From contig NW_005434649.1 in NCBI RefSeq assembly GCF_000315625.1, positions 290,086-354,085 of the forward strand: a DNA stretch of 64,000 nucleotides. The letters are read 5' to 3'. The first letter of the stretch is position 1; every line of letters begins with the position of its first letter. Of the stretch, positions 1 to 11,672 are shown piece after piece. Below the pieces are notes generated by a model. It had not been told where the DNA came from, searched no databases, and saw only the letters and a list, made by a program, of their open reading frames with translations. A program made the translations under genes and the position numbers. The stretch is from Guillardia theta CCMP2712. Lineage: Eukaryota > Cryptophyceae > Pyrenomonadales > Geminigeraceae.

Positions 1-115
1 CGAGAAGGAGAGGGAGAGTGGAGGGAGGGAGGGAGGGAGGGGCAGGAGAGACAGAGGGAGAGAGAACGAGAGGAGAGTGATCAGTAACAAGAGCGGAGAG
101 CGATCGTAGTCAATG

Positions 116-160
116 GGCAGGAGGCAGGAGGCAGGAGGCAGGAGGCAGGAGGCAGGAGGA
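116..160. repeat. GGAGGCA heptamer microsatellite
   Basis: About six tandem copies of a 7-bp unit (ggaggca). A shorter run of the same heptamer recurs at about 11499-11522. Confidence 0.9.
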
Positions 161-185
161 AGCCGTACTGTGAAGAGGAAGTTTT

Positions 186-845
186 CTTTGCAAGTCTCGC
201 ATTTGAGTAACTGATCGCAGGAGAGCACTCCTCCGCTCCTTTTCACGATCTCCTGCACCGCCTTGGCCGGCAGCCCTCGACCAGGCTGAGAGGAGGACGA
301 GCTCTGAGCAGCTTGGCTGATGGGACACTAGACAGTGAGTGTCGAGGTAGGTAGGAGAGAGGAGAGAAGAGGAAGAAGAGAGGAGAGTGGGGGAGCTGGA
401 AGCGGGGAGGGGGAGGAGAGAGCAGAGAGGAGGAAAGATGGAGACGAGAGGAGGACAAGGTGAGGGGGGAGGAGGGAGGAGGGAGGAGGGAGGAGGGAAA
501 TTAGGAGGAGAGGAGAGAGAAAAGAGGAGAGAGGACCTGGACGATGCGGAGGAGTTGGCAGCAGGCTGAGAACAGAGTGAGCGGAGGGCTCAGGAAGGAT
601 GAGAAGTTTTACTCTGTTTGGTGGCTCGTCACCGTCGATGATGATGACGTCATCGTCCAGTTTCTGTATAGCAAAGGTGAGGAAGGAGGAAGTTGGGAAG
701 TGAATGAGGGGACCAAAGGAACGAAAACGAAGGAGAGGGAGCGAAGAGAGAAGAGACGAGGGAGGAAAACAGAGAGGGAGCAGAAGAGAGTAAGAGGGAG
801 AGAGAGGGAAGAGAGTAGGAGGGAGGGCTCAGAGAGGGAAGAGGA

Positions 846-887
<42 letters not shown>

Positions 888-3514
888 GAGAGAGAGAGAG
901 AGAGAGGTACTGCTGCAGGGAGGGAACAAGAGGAAGAAGGAGACCTTTTCTACATGTCTCCTCTTGCTGCCTTGTGTGTCAGACTCCGCCTTCCTCTTCC
1001 TTCTTTGCTCCTCCTCGGCGAGCTTGAGAGCGTTTCTCTGCTCGTTCATCGCTTGATCTTTCTCCCTGTCAGCCTCCTCTGACCTCCCACACTCTTCAGT
1101 CTCACATGGTACGATGTCTTCGTCGTCATGGTCGTTGAGGTACTTGCTGCCCGGCTCCGGGGGCCCGGCGGTGAAGTCCGGCGGCATCTTCTTGGACTCA
1201 ATGACTGTCACCCGCTCCCTCTTCTTGGCGTTTGCAAGAAACGCTTTCCAAGGCTCAGACGCCTGAGGTAGAAGGAGATCAACTCCACCCTCTAGCCTCC
1301 CCCTCCCCCTGCTCGTGCTCGTGCTCGTGCTCTCACCTTGAGCGAGTTCGAGTTGCCGATGACGAGTAGAGAGTGACGGGCTGTAGTTGGGAGTGAGAGG
1401 AGAAAACAAAGCAGAAGAAAATGAGGCGGATTTGGAGAGAGCGGATCCACACGAGAATCTTTGAGGTAAATGGAAGGAGAGAAGAGGGAGAAGTATCGTA
1501 GAGAAGGGTTCTCGGCGACGAAAGAAGGGAGGGAAGGAAAAAGGAATCGGGATATGGATGGAGACGCTCCGAGGACAGGAATGAGGGTGAAAAGTAAAGG
1601 AAAACTGTGGAGGAGAGGGTAGGAGAGAGAGGAAGATGGTGGAAGGGGAGCGAGCGAGGGAGAGCGAGAGAGAGAGAGAGAGAGAAAGAAAGAAGGAGAG
1701 GGGAGGATGAGCAGAAGGGTTGTTGAGTTGAGATTTACCTCTGGTCAGAGCCACATTCATGCGACGAACATCTTCAAGGAAACCGACGCCCCTGATAAGG
1801 AGGAGACAAGGTGCGAGTGAGTGAGGAGAATGAGGAGATGTGTGAGTTGAGTCAGGAGGAGCAGGAGCAGGAGGAGCAGGAGCAGGAGGAGCAGGAGCAG
1901 GAGCAGGAGTAGGAGCAGGAGTAGGAGTAGGAGTAGGAGTAGTAGTAGGAGGAGGAGGAGCAACAGGTGCAGGATGAGATTAAGAGGACGGTCACCTGGT
2001 GTTGGCTCGCACACAAGAGAAAATGACAATGTCTCTCTCTTGACCCTAACAAGAGCGTGAGAATGAAGTAAGGAGAAGGAGGAGGAGGAGGAGGAGGAGG
2101 AGGAGGAGGAGGAGGAGGAGGAGGAGGAGGAGGAGGAGGTGCAGGAGCAGGAGCAAGAGATTGGTCATGGGAAGGGGCAGGCGACAGAAGGACTGGCTAC
2201 TCACTTGACAAGAGTCAACCGTCATCACATCGATGCTGTATCCTCGCGCCTGGTAGCTCTCTCTCAGTACAGGCTAAGACAGCGCACAAGCTCAGTCACA
2301 ACTTCAGGGCTGCGATTCTCAACCGACTCCGAGACAGCATGAGGACCTGGAGACACATCAGGAGGGGAGCGAGGGGAGGAGCGCTCAGCAGACCAACTAG
2401 CCTCTTCAAGCTTGAGGTGATCTCGTTCCTCTGTTGCCGGTACGGAGTTAGGATGGCGATCTTGCCTTTCAGCTCTCCGCGCTGATCAAGGAGAGGACAG
2501 AAATGAGTGAAAACATGTTCAACAGACATCAAGCTCTGATTCCATGTCCTGTAGCTCTACATGTCAAATTACCTGGGAGTATCTTGAGATGAGCTCCTTC
2601 ACCAACAATGCAACAAACTGTCGTCCGTGTCAGTCACGATAGCAAGTGGAGAAAACCTTTGCATTCAACATCTTTGTGAGCATCACAATCATTCTTGTCC
2701 ATCAGGTCAGAAGATCAAAGAAGAGGAGACCAATAATAGTTTCCTTCTTCAACATCACCAACATTTCAACTTTCATCTCAGCCATCCAAACCAACTTCAA
2801 GACCCAGGGTGTCGACTCCAGAAATACACAAACAGGTACAACCAGACACAAACAAGAAATAGAAGACAACCCACGTACTCTTGCATGCAAACAGCTTCAC
2901 CTTTGCTTCAGCCACGTTCCTCAAAGAAGAACCATCGGATCTCTGCTCCTTCGAGTCGATGAGGTCGAAGAAGTGGAAGGGGCCAAACCAAGGATCAGCT
3001 TGATACCTCTCACCCTCCTTCCTTCTCCCAAGGTTCTAAAGTGAAAGTCAGTCCTCGTTCCAAACTGGTCCACTACCTCCTCCTCGCCCTTGACCTTTCC
3101 ACGTCCTCATCCTCCTCCTCCTTCAATCCTCCTCCTTCAAACCTTCTCCGCTCGCTTCCTCCTGCTCCTGCTCCTCCTTCAATCCTACTCCTCCTTCTGG
3201 TCCTGCTCCTGCTCCTGCTCCTGCTCCTACTCCTCTCCCTTCCTGCTCGTCCCCCCCCAACCTCTGCATCCACTAGTCGCCCCTCGTAGAAGTACTCGGA
3301 TGGAAATCTTGTGATTTCTGCTCGAATGCATTAGACGGCAAGTCTACCGATCGCTCTCCTCGACCTGGATGCATGCGGTACTGCACGTTGAGGAGGGCGA
3401 CGGGGTGATTACAGCTCATCAGCCTCTCGAAGAGCGAGCGCTGGTAGATGGCTGCTGGACTATCAACACAGAAGCAACAGCAGGAGAAAGAGCATCAGCA
3501 GCAAGGGAATGAGT

Positions 3515-3597
<83 letters not shown>

Positions 3598-6500
3598 TGG
3601 CAGCAGAAGAGGGAGCAAGCGCAGTAGCAGCAGCACCTGCAGATGAAGATTGAGAGATGACAGTAGCGGGAAGCTGTCGAGGGTCTCCCACAAGGATGCA
3701 GCGGCTGCGAGGAGGAGAAGGTAAGAGCTCGAGCGGCAGCTCTCAGAGGTCCCACCGAGCTCCCAGCAGGAGGGGGATGAGAGTACCAGCCTCTACAGAC
3801 TGACAGGCCTCGTCGATGATCACTGAGAGGAGAGGAGAGGGGAGGGGAGCAGAGGAGAGGAGAGGAAAAAGGGTCAGATGTAGAGCAAAACGTGTGTACA
3901 GGAGCAGCCAAGGCATGCTAGCTCAGATGAAGAAAAGGATCCAGGTGAGAGATCACATGAGCAAGAGCACGAGAACAAGGAGTGGAAGACTAAGAGCAGG
4001 TCAGAAGACGTCAGCTACCTGTGTCAATCTTGTTCTGCAAACGAGAGAAACAATCCAGCCCAGCAGAGCTCAAGGTGGTGAGAATGACCTGCGTCAAGGT
4101 AAGGAGGAGGATGGGGGAAGAAGGGGATGAGCAAGAGGGACCTGAGCGTCGTCGAGCAGCATGGTTCTCAACTGATCTGTGTCTTCTTCCTTGCTCGACT
4201 TGATCTGGCGGCAGCACTTTAACGAGAGGGGTCTTGTCAAGGCAGCATACTGACTTACCTTCTTCACGACCTCCAGCCGCTTGATGTCTCGCTCGACCTC
4301 CTCCAGTTGAGTCCTGACCTGCTCGCTGCGCTGAGCGGGAATGAGGGACCACCGTTGCACCTTCAGCATCTCCACTTCGAGCGAGTTGGTTGCTCCTACT
4401 CCTTTGCACTCGGCCTGATACGACAGTCAACCTCACGGCGCCCGCTCATGGCTGCGGCGGTCTTGGAGGAGGAGCTGTACTTCACCTCGAGATAGCTCCG
4501 ACGAGTGAGAAGTGAACGGTACCTACACTCAATCATCACATCCTGCAACCGCATCCACCGCTGTTATTACCGATGCTTGCAGTCTTCCAGCTCACCCCCT
4601 CTGCTCATGATCTCTTGGACCTGCCGTCATGTCATTCTTCTTCCCCTCCCTCGCGCCCTCCCTCCACCTGATGGTCGAGGGTGACGACTCTGATCTTGTG
4701 ATGACAAGCACTGTTTGCAAACATCTCAGCTCCTCCGCCCCTCCCCGTGTCAGCACATGAGGCATGTTACTTCGGGGATCCGATGCGGATCATGTCGGGT
4801 GTGTAGAGGCCGTTGCCGTCCCTCAGGCGCTCCGAGAGGACACGCTGGCATGCCGTCAGGACGCGCAACCGAAAGGTGATAGACCTCGACGATGTGGTCG
4901 ACTGCCGCGTTGGAGGGAGCGCAGATGAGAATGCGAGGCTTCGGGAGGACCTTGGGAGTATGATCTGCAAGTGCCAGCGTTACCTCCAACGAAGTGCAGT
5001 TGGAGGGTAACGGGAAGGTGAAGGTACATCGTCGGGTTCTCAAGATGACAAGAGAGGTAAGAGATGGAGCAAGGGAGAGAAGAAATCAGCCGGAGTTGCG
5101 TCCTTCACCTGATGGAGTCTTCTGAATGTCATGGAGGATGCTCTCGAGGGCTCCGGAGTGATACTTCCCAGAATCGATATTCACAGGCTCCGGGGTCTTG
5201 GCTGCCGTCCCAGCCTGCACTGACAGCTTGCTGCGGACAACTTTCAACACGCTCTCGTAATATTGTTGATACTGAGTGAGATGAAGGAAGTTCAGGATGG
5301 ACAGGATGACAGTAGTCTTGCCCGTCCCCGGGGGGCCCTGCAGGAGGGTGACCCCCGTCCGATGTGCCGGGTCGCAGGCTGCCGCTATAGCAACCAGCTG
5401 AGACTTGTTGCTGCGAGAGGCGATGTGGGTCTGTACGACTGGGTTGAGATGCCCCATGATCTTGGCCACTTCGTCGTCGTTGGGCAGGCTCGTGAACTTG
5501 TTGGGGTTGAGGATTTCATGCAGGAGCGGGCTGTTCTTGATTTCATGGACAGCGCGCCATTCTCTTATACTCGCACCCATGTTCCGCAACCTCTGTATGC
5601 TCCATTGGTAGCGGATTTCACTCTGACGGCAAGTGAGACTGAAAACATCGCAGGCGTCATCGGCAGCTACCTTAGACTTCGAGATGTTGGTGGCGAACTC
5701 AAGGTCCACAGACTTGAGCGTCTTCACTCGCACGGAGCACAGGAACTTTTGGGAGTAATGCGCATGAAAGTTCCCGGCGACGATCGCATAGAACTTCCGG
5801 GGCTCTCCTGACTTGACCCACTTGCCGCTCTCTTTCTTGACTGGAGACTTTCCCGAGGGATCTGAAGGATGGAAACTGTCAACAGCAGGTTGCTAGCGAG
5901 CAGAGCAGCGGTGGATCGTTGACCACCTTTCATCGCAGACTTTTTCGGCGAAGAAGCAAGGCCCTTTATCCATACCATCTTGCACACCTGTGGTGTGTTG
6001 GCAGGTTATGAACGCTGAGAGCTAAAAGAGCAGGGATTGCACCTCAATCAAGGCAAAATCATGGTTTTCGAACATGTATGTTCCCGGCCCGTCACGGCGA
6101 TTCCTGTCTTCCTCGTTGTTGTCGGACGACTTGACATTGAGAGTAAGAAACATGAAGTCGCTATACACGCCTCCTTTTTGCAAGTCCCTCTACAGTCAAA
6201 ACCCCGTGAGGCGAACAAGGGCAAACATAAGTACAAGACCAGTTCCGCAGGATGGCTGTCGTATAGCTTCTCCTTGAGACTCTGCTCGATCTCGGATCCT
6301 ATCTCCTGGTAGCAAGAAAACGTGGATCAACGATCGCATTGCCGGCGGCTCGCCCAACCTCCATGACAAGGGGCCGGAACGTCTCCACGTATTCTTCATG
6401 CGTCTTGAATCTTGTGGGCGCTGACTTCAAGCCGCTGCCCCTTGCGCTCTGAACCTGCTGAGAAACAGAACCCAAGGTCATGATAGAGCCTCAAGCCATC

Positions 6501-6849
6501 TGGACGAGCTCAGGACTCACTTTGTTATCCGACTGGTGTTTGGACAGATTCGACATTAACTGCGTCAAGACTTCGGCATGAAATCGATCGTACTCCCTCC
6601 TCTTGGAGTCACGATCTGAAATCCCCGTCAGGAATGTGGAGAGCGTTCAAGAATCTGCTGACCTGACAAGTCGTTGCCGTGATGGGCATCGGAGGACCTG
6701 GAAGGAGCAAACTGCTGTACGTTTGTGTCCTGCAACATGCCCTGTCAAAGAACGGAAGATCGCTCGAGACAGAGCTATACTCCTCTGTGCTTGGCTAGAA
6801 ATCGCTGAGCCTCATCCAGCTGCCTCTCGATCGAAGACTTGTGGGCCAT
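186..6849 (-). CDS. Sen1/senataxin-like SF1 helicase, about 20 exons, 3' end uncertain
   Basis: Superfamily 1 RNA/DNA helicase of the UPF1/Sen1 type, expected to unwind RNA or RNA-DNA hybrids with ATP. The motifs appear in order across exons: an N-terminal FRPLVMEVGRAAGN segment (about 6.4 kb), Walker A GPPGTGKT (about 5.33 kb), CAPSNAAVDHIVE (about 4.9 kb), DEACQSVEAGTLIP (about 3.8 kb), GDPRQLPATV (about 3.68 kb), NVQYRMHP (about 3.38 kb), FPSEYFYEGRL (about 3.28 kb), AILTPYRQQ (about 2.47 kb), VMTVDSCQ then GQERDIVIFS (2.2 and 2.02 kb), and VRRMNVALTR (about 1.75 kb). A charged coiled segment (about 4.3 kb) interrupts the first RecA lobe. The tail at 960-1270 is Lys/Glu-rich. Further likely exons lie at about 600-670 and about 186-310, the latter with a CxxC pair, so the gene may continue off the left edge. 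The start at 6849 is the first Met of the first good exon. All motor motifs look intact. Family certain; subfamily less so. Confidence 0.85.
845..908. repeat. (GA)n microsatellite
   Basis: Near-perfect GA dinucleotide run inside a helicase intron; it reads as CT on the sense strand of that gene. A second GA run lies at about 1668-1690. Confidence 0.9.
1853..1955. repeat. (GGAGCA)n/(GGAGTA)n repeat in helicase intron
   Basis: Imperfect hexamer array. The same hexamer family recurs at 3513-3600 and, reverse-complemented, at 3195-3240 and 21944-22056. On the helicase sense strand it is pyrimidine-rich. Confidence 0.9.
2077..2138. repeat. (GGA)n microsatellite in helicase intron
   Basis: About 20 uninterrupted GGA triplets between the exons carrying VMTVDSCQ and GQERDIVIFS. 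Long leucine- or serine-rich reading frames through it are artefacts. Confidence 0.95.
3513..3600. repeat. (CAGGAG)n repeat in helicase intron
   Basis: About 14 copies of CAGGAG just downstream (on the minus strand) of the exon encoding GDPRQLPATV. It translates to Pro-Ala or Leu repeats in open frames, but the flanking exon ends before it. Confidence 0.9.
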
Positions 6850-7109
6850 ACCAGAGTCCAAGGTTGCCCGACGAAAACCTCACTGCAGCATTCCTGCCAA
6901 GTCCGATCGAAGGGAGAGCGAATATCAGAGGTTGGGTCGGGATCCGTGGAGGATTCCGGGGGGGGAGGAGGGAGATGTCAAGTAAGAGGCTGACGGGAGG
7001 GGGGGGGGGGTTGTCTGTTAGGTCTGGGGGTGTGGTGCAGGCAGGCGAAGGAGGAAGTGCAAGGAGTGGGGGACGGATGACGGGAAGTTCTTAGCAAACA
7101 TGATTTTAA

Positions 7110-7870
7110 TATATTTTTAAAACCCGATCACTGGGCCGAGTTGGCCCGGGGGCGTCGGGCCCGGGGGCCGGCCGTTCCCCCGCGGGGCCGGTGATCGGAT
7201 TGATGCCGCTGAGACGGTCTCGGGGCCGAAGTTTCCGTACTAGCAGCGGGGTCAGCTATCAGCTTCAACCGGCCCGCCGGGGGGTTGGCTCCCGCTCAAA
7301 AGCCTGAACTTCGCCGGGAACTCGGACTGCCTCCGCTGGGCTGAGTATCATACGCGGCCGGCACACTCCGCGGCAGGTCTCCGCACTCAGCCAGCCTGTG
7401 ACTGAAGCGGCCGAGGCCCGGGCTGGGCCCGGACCCCGGGCTCAGTGGCAGTGCCACGGCCGTGGCAGCAGTGACCTTGGGCCGGCCGCCCGGGTGAGCC
7501 AGACTCTCTGGCATAAATACCCTCCAACCTCGATAGCTGCTCGGCGAGTCAATCATCCTGGCCATGGCACAGCGGCAAGAATCGCCCTCGGCGACATCTC
7601 GGGCTCATGCGGCTTGGGGCCGGCGCCGGGGCCGAGCCTCGGAGGCCGGGCCGGACTCCGGACTCCGGGACCGTCGGACTCCCGGGCCGGGACTCGGGAG
7701 CGGCCGCGCTGCCGGCTAGCCTCCGCTGGCCGCAAGTTAAACTGCCAGGCCCGGGTCCGACTTTTTACTCAAAGTTAAGTCCGACCGGTCTCCGCCTCAG
7801 TGAGTCACAAGAAGACCACCCACCCCTCGCCTTCCCAAATATTCGGGGGGCTAATGACCCCTATAACGTC
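7110..7870. repeat. GC-rich palindromic island A
   Basis: A stretch dense in GGCCCGGGCC-type runs and GACTC/GAGTC words, bounded by AT-rich edges (an AT run at about 7100-7125, AAATATTC at about 7836). It contains short words shared with other islands: a 14-mer at 7541-7554 identical to 34344-34357, and a 16-mer at 7765-7780 whose reverse complement occurs at 42120-42135 and 42326-42341. Open frames here have no protein-like composition or consistent splice sites. I read it as one member of a dispersed, decayed repeat class of unknown origin. It is not a gene I recognise. Confidence 0.6.
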
Positions 7871-7879
7871 ATGTGGGTG

Positions 7880-8370
7880 CCTGTTTGAATGCTCGAGGAG
7901 CGCTCGAGAAGGAGGATGGAAGGAGGGCGAGGGGGAAGGGCGAGTTAGAGGAGGAAGGGGCAGAGGGCAATTTTGAACATGATATACAGACTAGAACAGC
8001 TTTTCACTGATCATCAGGCATTGACCACCGATTTCGTGAAGGGTAGCAGTCGATAGTTGATTCGTCTTGAGGATATCAGAGGCGTTTCATATAAGGGTTC
8101 GGTTGTCATTTGCCCCTGGAGGCATAAGAGAATTTCATGGGACTCTTTTCCAGTGCCTAAAACAATATGGGGAGATGCTCGCTGGATTTCATGCGAGCAT
8201 AACATAGCCAATCAAGTGCGTGACACGAACCAGTCCATCTCGATAGCACGATGTGCGATGAGATGGATTCAAATTGTTTCTGAAGAGGCATGATGTGTTC
8301 CCATTTGCAGGAGAAGTGGATATCCTTCAAATTATGCCGAGCGCGGTCAGCTCAAGGCTTCGTTTGTCCA
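7880..8370. other. Spacer, possible 5' exon(s) of the next gene
   Basis: A purine-rich stretch (7890-7970) is followed by ordinary sequence. An open stretch at about 8040-8290 (+) could hold an upstream exon of the membrane-protein gene, but I could not find a splice pair that makes this convincing. Confidence 0.4.
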
Positions 8371-9170
8371 GCAACAACTGACAGTGATTTTTCAGCATAC
8401 CTCCGACACTCCCCCAGCAGGTCCAGACAAGCAGCTACGTGCACCCTTCCGCCTTGCTGCGAAGGTGGGAGGAACGACAGCGAGGGCTGTCAACACAGCA
8501 GTTGATAAGATCCAGAGCTTCCCCAAGAAAGTCAGCAGCAAGTAAGCTCTTCTCCTCTCTGTCTCAGTTGCTTACATCAAGTGACCGCACAGCCGCCATG
8601 TGCAAGACATCTCCTCGGCTGTGATGCGAGCTGAAAGGAGTGTTGAGAGCAGCATGCGCCCGTACGTGGACCCAATGATGGGATACGTGCGGACCGTCAG
8701 GCCTTTCATCCCTCCTGTTCTCATTCTTATTATTTTTATTCTCTTGCCCCCCGCGCTGCTCTGCATAGGTTCTTGATTACCTAACGCATCTGTCCGTCCA
8801 GCTAACGCCTCTGTCTGCAGCAACCGTCGCTTTCTTCACCGCGCCATTGTGGATTGCATTCCTATTTCTCAGTGCGATCATATGGGTCCCGTGCCTTGTT
8901 ATGCTGGTACATTTGCCGTCAGTTACCTCCCGAGTTGTTTGACTTTGTTTGTGTTGGCATCAGCTCTGCCTCTTTGCACTCCTCGCGTTCATTGGCCTGA
9001 TTCGCTTCTGCTCCGCTCCTAGCGTCCAAGCCATCTGGCGGCCGATGTTAGTCGCTGGATCTCTCTCCCCTCATCAGCTGACTGATTGTCCTAGGGCGGG
9101 GGCCGTACTGAACTCGCCAGTCGGACAGTTTTTGTTCTATCAGAAAAAGGAGGAGGAAGTCTCCGAGTAA
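8371..9170 (+). CDS. Small multi-pass membrane protein, 5' end unresolved
   Basis: I do not recognise the family. Exons read: a Pro/Thr-rich soluble segment from an acceptor at about 8370 to a GTAAGC donor at about 8541 (ending IQSFPKKVSSK); an exon at about 8605-8767 with a Ser/Arg stretch (SAVMRAERSVESSMRPY) leading into a hydrophobic helix (PPVLILIIFILLPPALL); an exon from about 8820 with a second helix (FFTAPLWIAFLFLSAIIW); an exon from about 8963 with a third (LCLFALLAFIGLIRF); and a last exon ending in an acidic tail (KKEEEVSE) and TAA at 9168-9170. This gives at least three membrane segments near the C-terminus. The next gene, SEC11, is on the opposite strand and convergent, about 230 bp away. 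The first exon and start codon are not established. Coding nature is well supported by in-frame splice sites; function is unknown. Confidence 0.6.
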
Positions 9171-9397
9171 AGAGAAGCATCGAATGAATGAATCTCATCC
9201 TAGTTGGTAGGCGAGGACAACAAATTGGAAACGACAAGGATAGTGGCATGCTGTGCCGTGAAAGATAGCCACACCGTTTGACTTTTATTCATCTTATCTT
9301 CGGTCTCTCGACCAATTCAGTCCGTATCTCCGAGAAAAAACCAATTTCATACTTTCTAAATGTAAGGAAACTACTGTGGAGAACACACGAATCGACA

Positions 9398-10123
9398 TTA
9401 TTCGCGACTTGTCAGAACAAAGATGCCGAGCAATCCGATCAGAGCGTATTTCAAGTATGGGTAATCGTTCATGATGATGGTCACCATCCCCACGTAGGGG
9501 AGGTACCCGACAGCCCTGCCGATAATGTGCTTCTTGTTCAGCCATCGCTGGTCTGGGGCATACCTGTATGGCTGTTATGGCCGAGGCGTCACGAACGTCG
9601 AACTTACAGTCCACGGTCGTCGACGTCATTGTTGTCTCCCTTGGTCAGAACATCAGTGGTGCCATCATGCCTGCACAAACCCTGATCAGCAACCGCCGTG
9701 CTATGCATGTCAGAACTACTTCTCGTGAACTTTGATCACGCGATGTACGATCGGAATGTCTCGGCCCTCGATCTTGAACACAACGATCTCGCCTATCCTG
9801 AAGGGTGCGCTCCCCAGCCATAGAAACAGAATATCGCCGCGCTGAAAAGCCGGTTCCATACTCCCACTCAGAACCACGACGACAGGGCTCTCACTGTGCG
9901 TTACGACCATTAGAAACTTCCAGATCCTGCCAGGCAGAGCATGCGGTCAACCATCAACTCACTACCGCCAGCACAAGTGCACTCACATCAGCGCCGAGGT
10001 GATGATGAGCCCCAAGTTGATGACTTGATGAGCAAGCTGCCGTGACGTCAAGGCACCTCAAAGAGACGTGTTGCCCACCTGGCGCTTTCTCATCGTCCTC
10101 AAGGCTTGAAAAGTTTCTGACAT
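9398..10123 (-). CDS. SEC11: ER signal peptidase catalytic subunit SEC11, complete
   Basis: Catalytic serine protease of the ER signal peptidase complex, which cleaves signal peptides from secretory proteins on the lumenal side. Five exons (10123-10079, 10036-9987, 9926-9720, 9670-9608, 9563-9398) join in perfect phase to 176 residues, the usual SEC11 length. An N-terminal membrane anchor ([20 protein letters not shown]) precedes [10 protein letters not shown], whose Ser54 is the nucleophile. The catalytic His is in IPIVHRV (His93), and the Asp region is TKGDNN. A C-terminal hydrophobic helix follows ([14 protein letters not shown]). Introns are 42, 60, 49 and 44 nt, all GT-AG. This clean gene is the best calibration of intron size in the window. 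Family knowledge (unlike bacterial Ser-Lys enzymes, SEC11 uses Ser-His-Asp) agrees with the residues seen. In an alga it also serves proteins that enter a complex plastid through the ER. Confidence 0.95.
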
Positions 10124-10239
10124 GACGTTCATCGTGAAGGGTGTATAGAGTGACTATGAAAGAATCCTGATTTCCCAAAGTTCGTCTGAATCGTTCCCCA
10201 GCAAGGTTCAGAAATGCTTCAGCAGCCTGCAAAAAGCAT

Positions 10240-11672
10240 TCACTTCCTAAGCATGCACGTCATGCGCTTTATCAGTGGTCCTATGAACAATGCTGTATGC
10301 CAGTGAATTAGGGATGAATAACTTTCGATGATTTTGGCACATGCAGGTATGTTCGAAATGTACATAAGCAAAGTACAAAGTACAATGAACTGTGACACGT
10401 GCGATATCAACTGAAAAGAGAGTCTCTACACTGTTCTATCTGCAATCAGGACTGCAGCGTCAAATCACCAAAGGATGGATACGTGGGACAATATTGGAGC
10501 ATCAGAGAGGTTCATAGCATAATATTCGTGAGAGTTCACAGGATGCAATGCAGCAAGTATGAAAGGCAAACATGCAATGAAGAAGGATCCTGCAAGAACA
10601 CAACAAGGAAATTGGATATGTTCGTACAGGTCTTGTTCTTTCAGAGAGCTATGAAGAAATGAACGATGCTGAAGTTGTTGAAAAAGGAGATGTGAAGTAT
10701 CAGAATGTGTTAGTCATGGAATCAAGAACACGAGATGTGAAGTATCAGAATGTGTTAGTCATGGACTCAAGAACACGACAAGGGTCAAGAAGAGGTTGAG
10801 GGTACCGAGGTGCCATGAGAGGGTAAGCCCGGAAACGAGTGAGCGAGTGAGCGAGAGAGCGAGGGTAGGAGCACGAGGAGGAGAGGGTAATACGGAGATA
10901 GTGACAGAAAGATAGGAAGAGATGGAAAATGAAGGGACGACGGGGGCGATGACAGTGTGGGGGGGGCGAGGAGGGGCGGGCTGGGGAGGAAGGAAGTTGG
11001 CGGCGAGGTAGGGAGAGGAAGGAAGGGAGAGGAAGGAAGGGAGAGGAAGGAAGGGAGTCGGAGAGAGGAAGAGGGACAGGTAGAGGAAGAGGGGATGGGG
11101 TAGCAGAAGAAGAACAAGGGTCGCAGCAGTAGCATGACGAAGCTATGAGCTAGACAAGCATGGAGGCTGCAGGACGCGAGCATACAGTACCCCCACCCCT
11201 GCCTCGAACAATTAAGAGATCGAGGTTTCACACACCGGTGCATGATTGATTCATTTCTAGGGTACTTTCGAACACAACGACAAGGGTAGTCTAAGTACCC
11301 CACATATGGATCTCCCACCATTACACATATATAAAGGGTAGGGTCATTGTAAAATAATTTTGTATTTGTACAAAATATATTTTGAGTAAATACCTGTTGA
11401 CTTCACGATCTATCTCTTTTGTTGCCAAAAAGCTGAGGCGGGATGTGCGAAGAAATGGCGGGAGTCGGGAGAAAAACGTCGGACAAGGAGGAGGAGGAGG
11501 CAGGAGGCAGGAGGCAGGAGGGAGGAAGTGTTGCGAGCAGGATAAAGGAGCGATAAAGATGATGCGACAACGATAATGAAGCGAGGGACTGGAGGAGAGG
11601 AGGCGGCAAGACTGGCACTCGACCTCAGCTTTCTGAAAGTAACGTTAACACTTGGCAGGATCTTTAGTACAC
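10240..11672. other. Intergenic region with repeats
   Basis: No convincing gene. It contains a 45-bp tandem duplication (10687-10776), a purine-rich low-complexity tract (about 10830-11110, GGAAGGAAGGGAGA-type), an AT-rich patch (about 11330-11395) and a short GGAGGCA run (about 11499-11522). A minus-strand open frame at 10785-11321 is mostly the translated purine tract. Confidence 0.6.
10687..10776. repeat. 45-bp tandem duplication, two copies
   Basis: Copies at 10687-10731 and 10732-10776 differ at one position (A versus C). No gene is associated. Confidence 0.95.

Noticed and set aside
609-1760. Single 383-residue exon of the helicase
   Set aside because: Contains several introns: MNVALTR, RHSLLVIGNSNSLK and ASEPWKAFLANAKK lie on separate exons with GT-AG borders between them.
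1757-2029. Long poly-leucine open frame on the minus strand
   Set aside because: Translation of the (GGAGCA)n/(GGAGTA)n repeat inside a helicase intron; only its first part (GVGFLEDVRR region) and last part belong to exons.
3419-3691. Ala-Pro repeat protein
   Set aside because: The GDPRQLPATV helicase exon read through into the (CAGGAG)n intron; the repeat is intronic.
7296-7888. Overlapping Gly/Pro/Arg-rich frames in GC island A
   Set aside because: Open on several frames at once because of GC bias; no consistent frame, no splice sites.
10785-11321. 178-residue minus-strand frame
   Set aside because: Mostly a translated purine tract (Ser/Pro/Leu), no splice or family support, starts in unique sequence unrelated to the rest.
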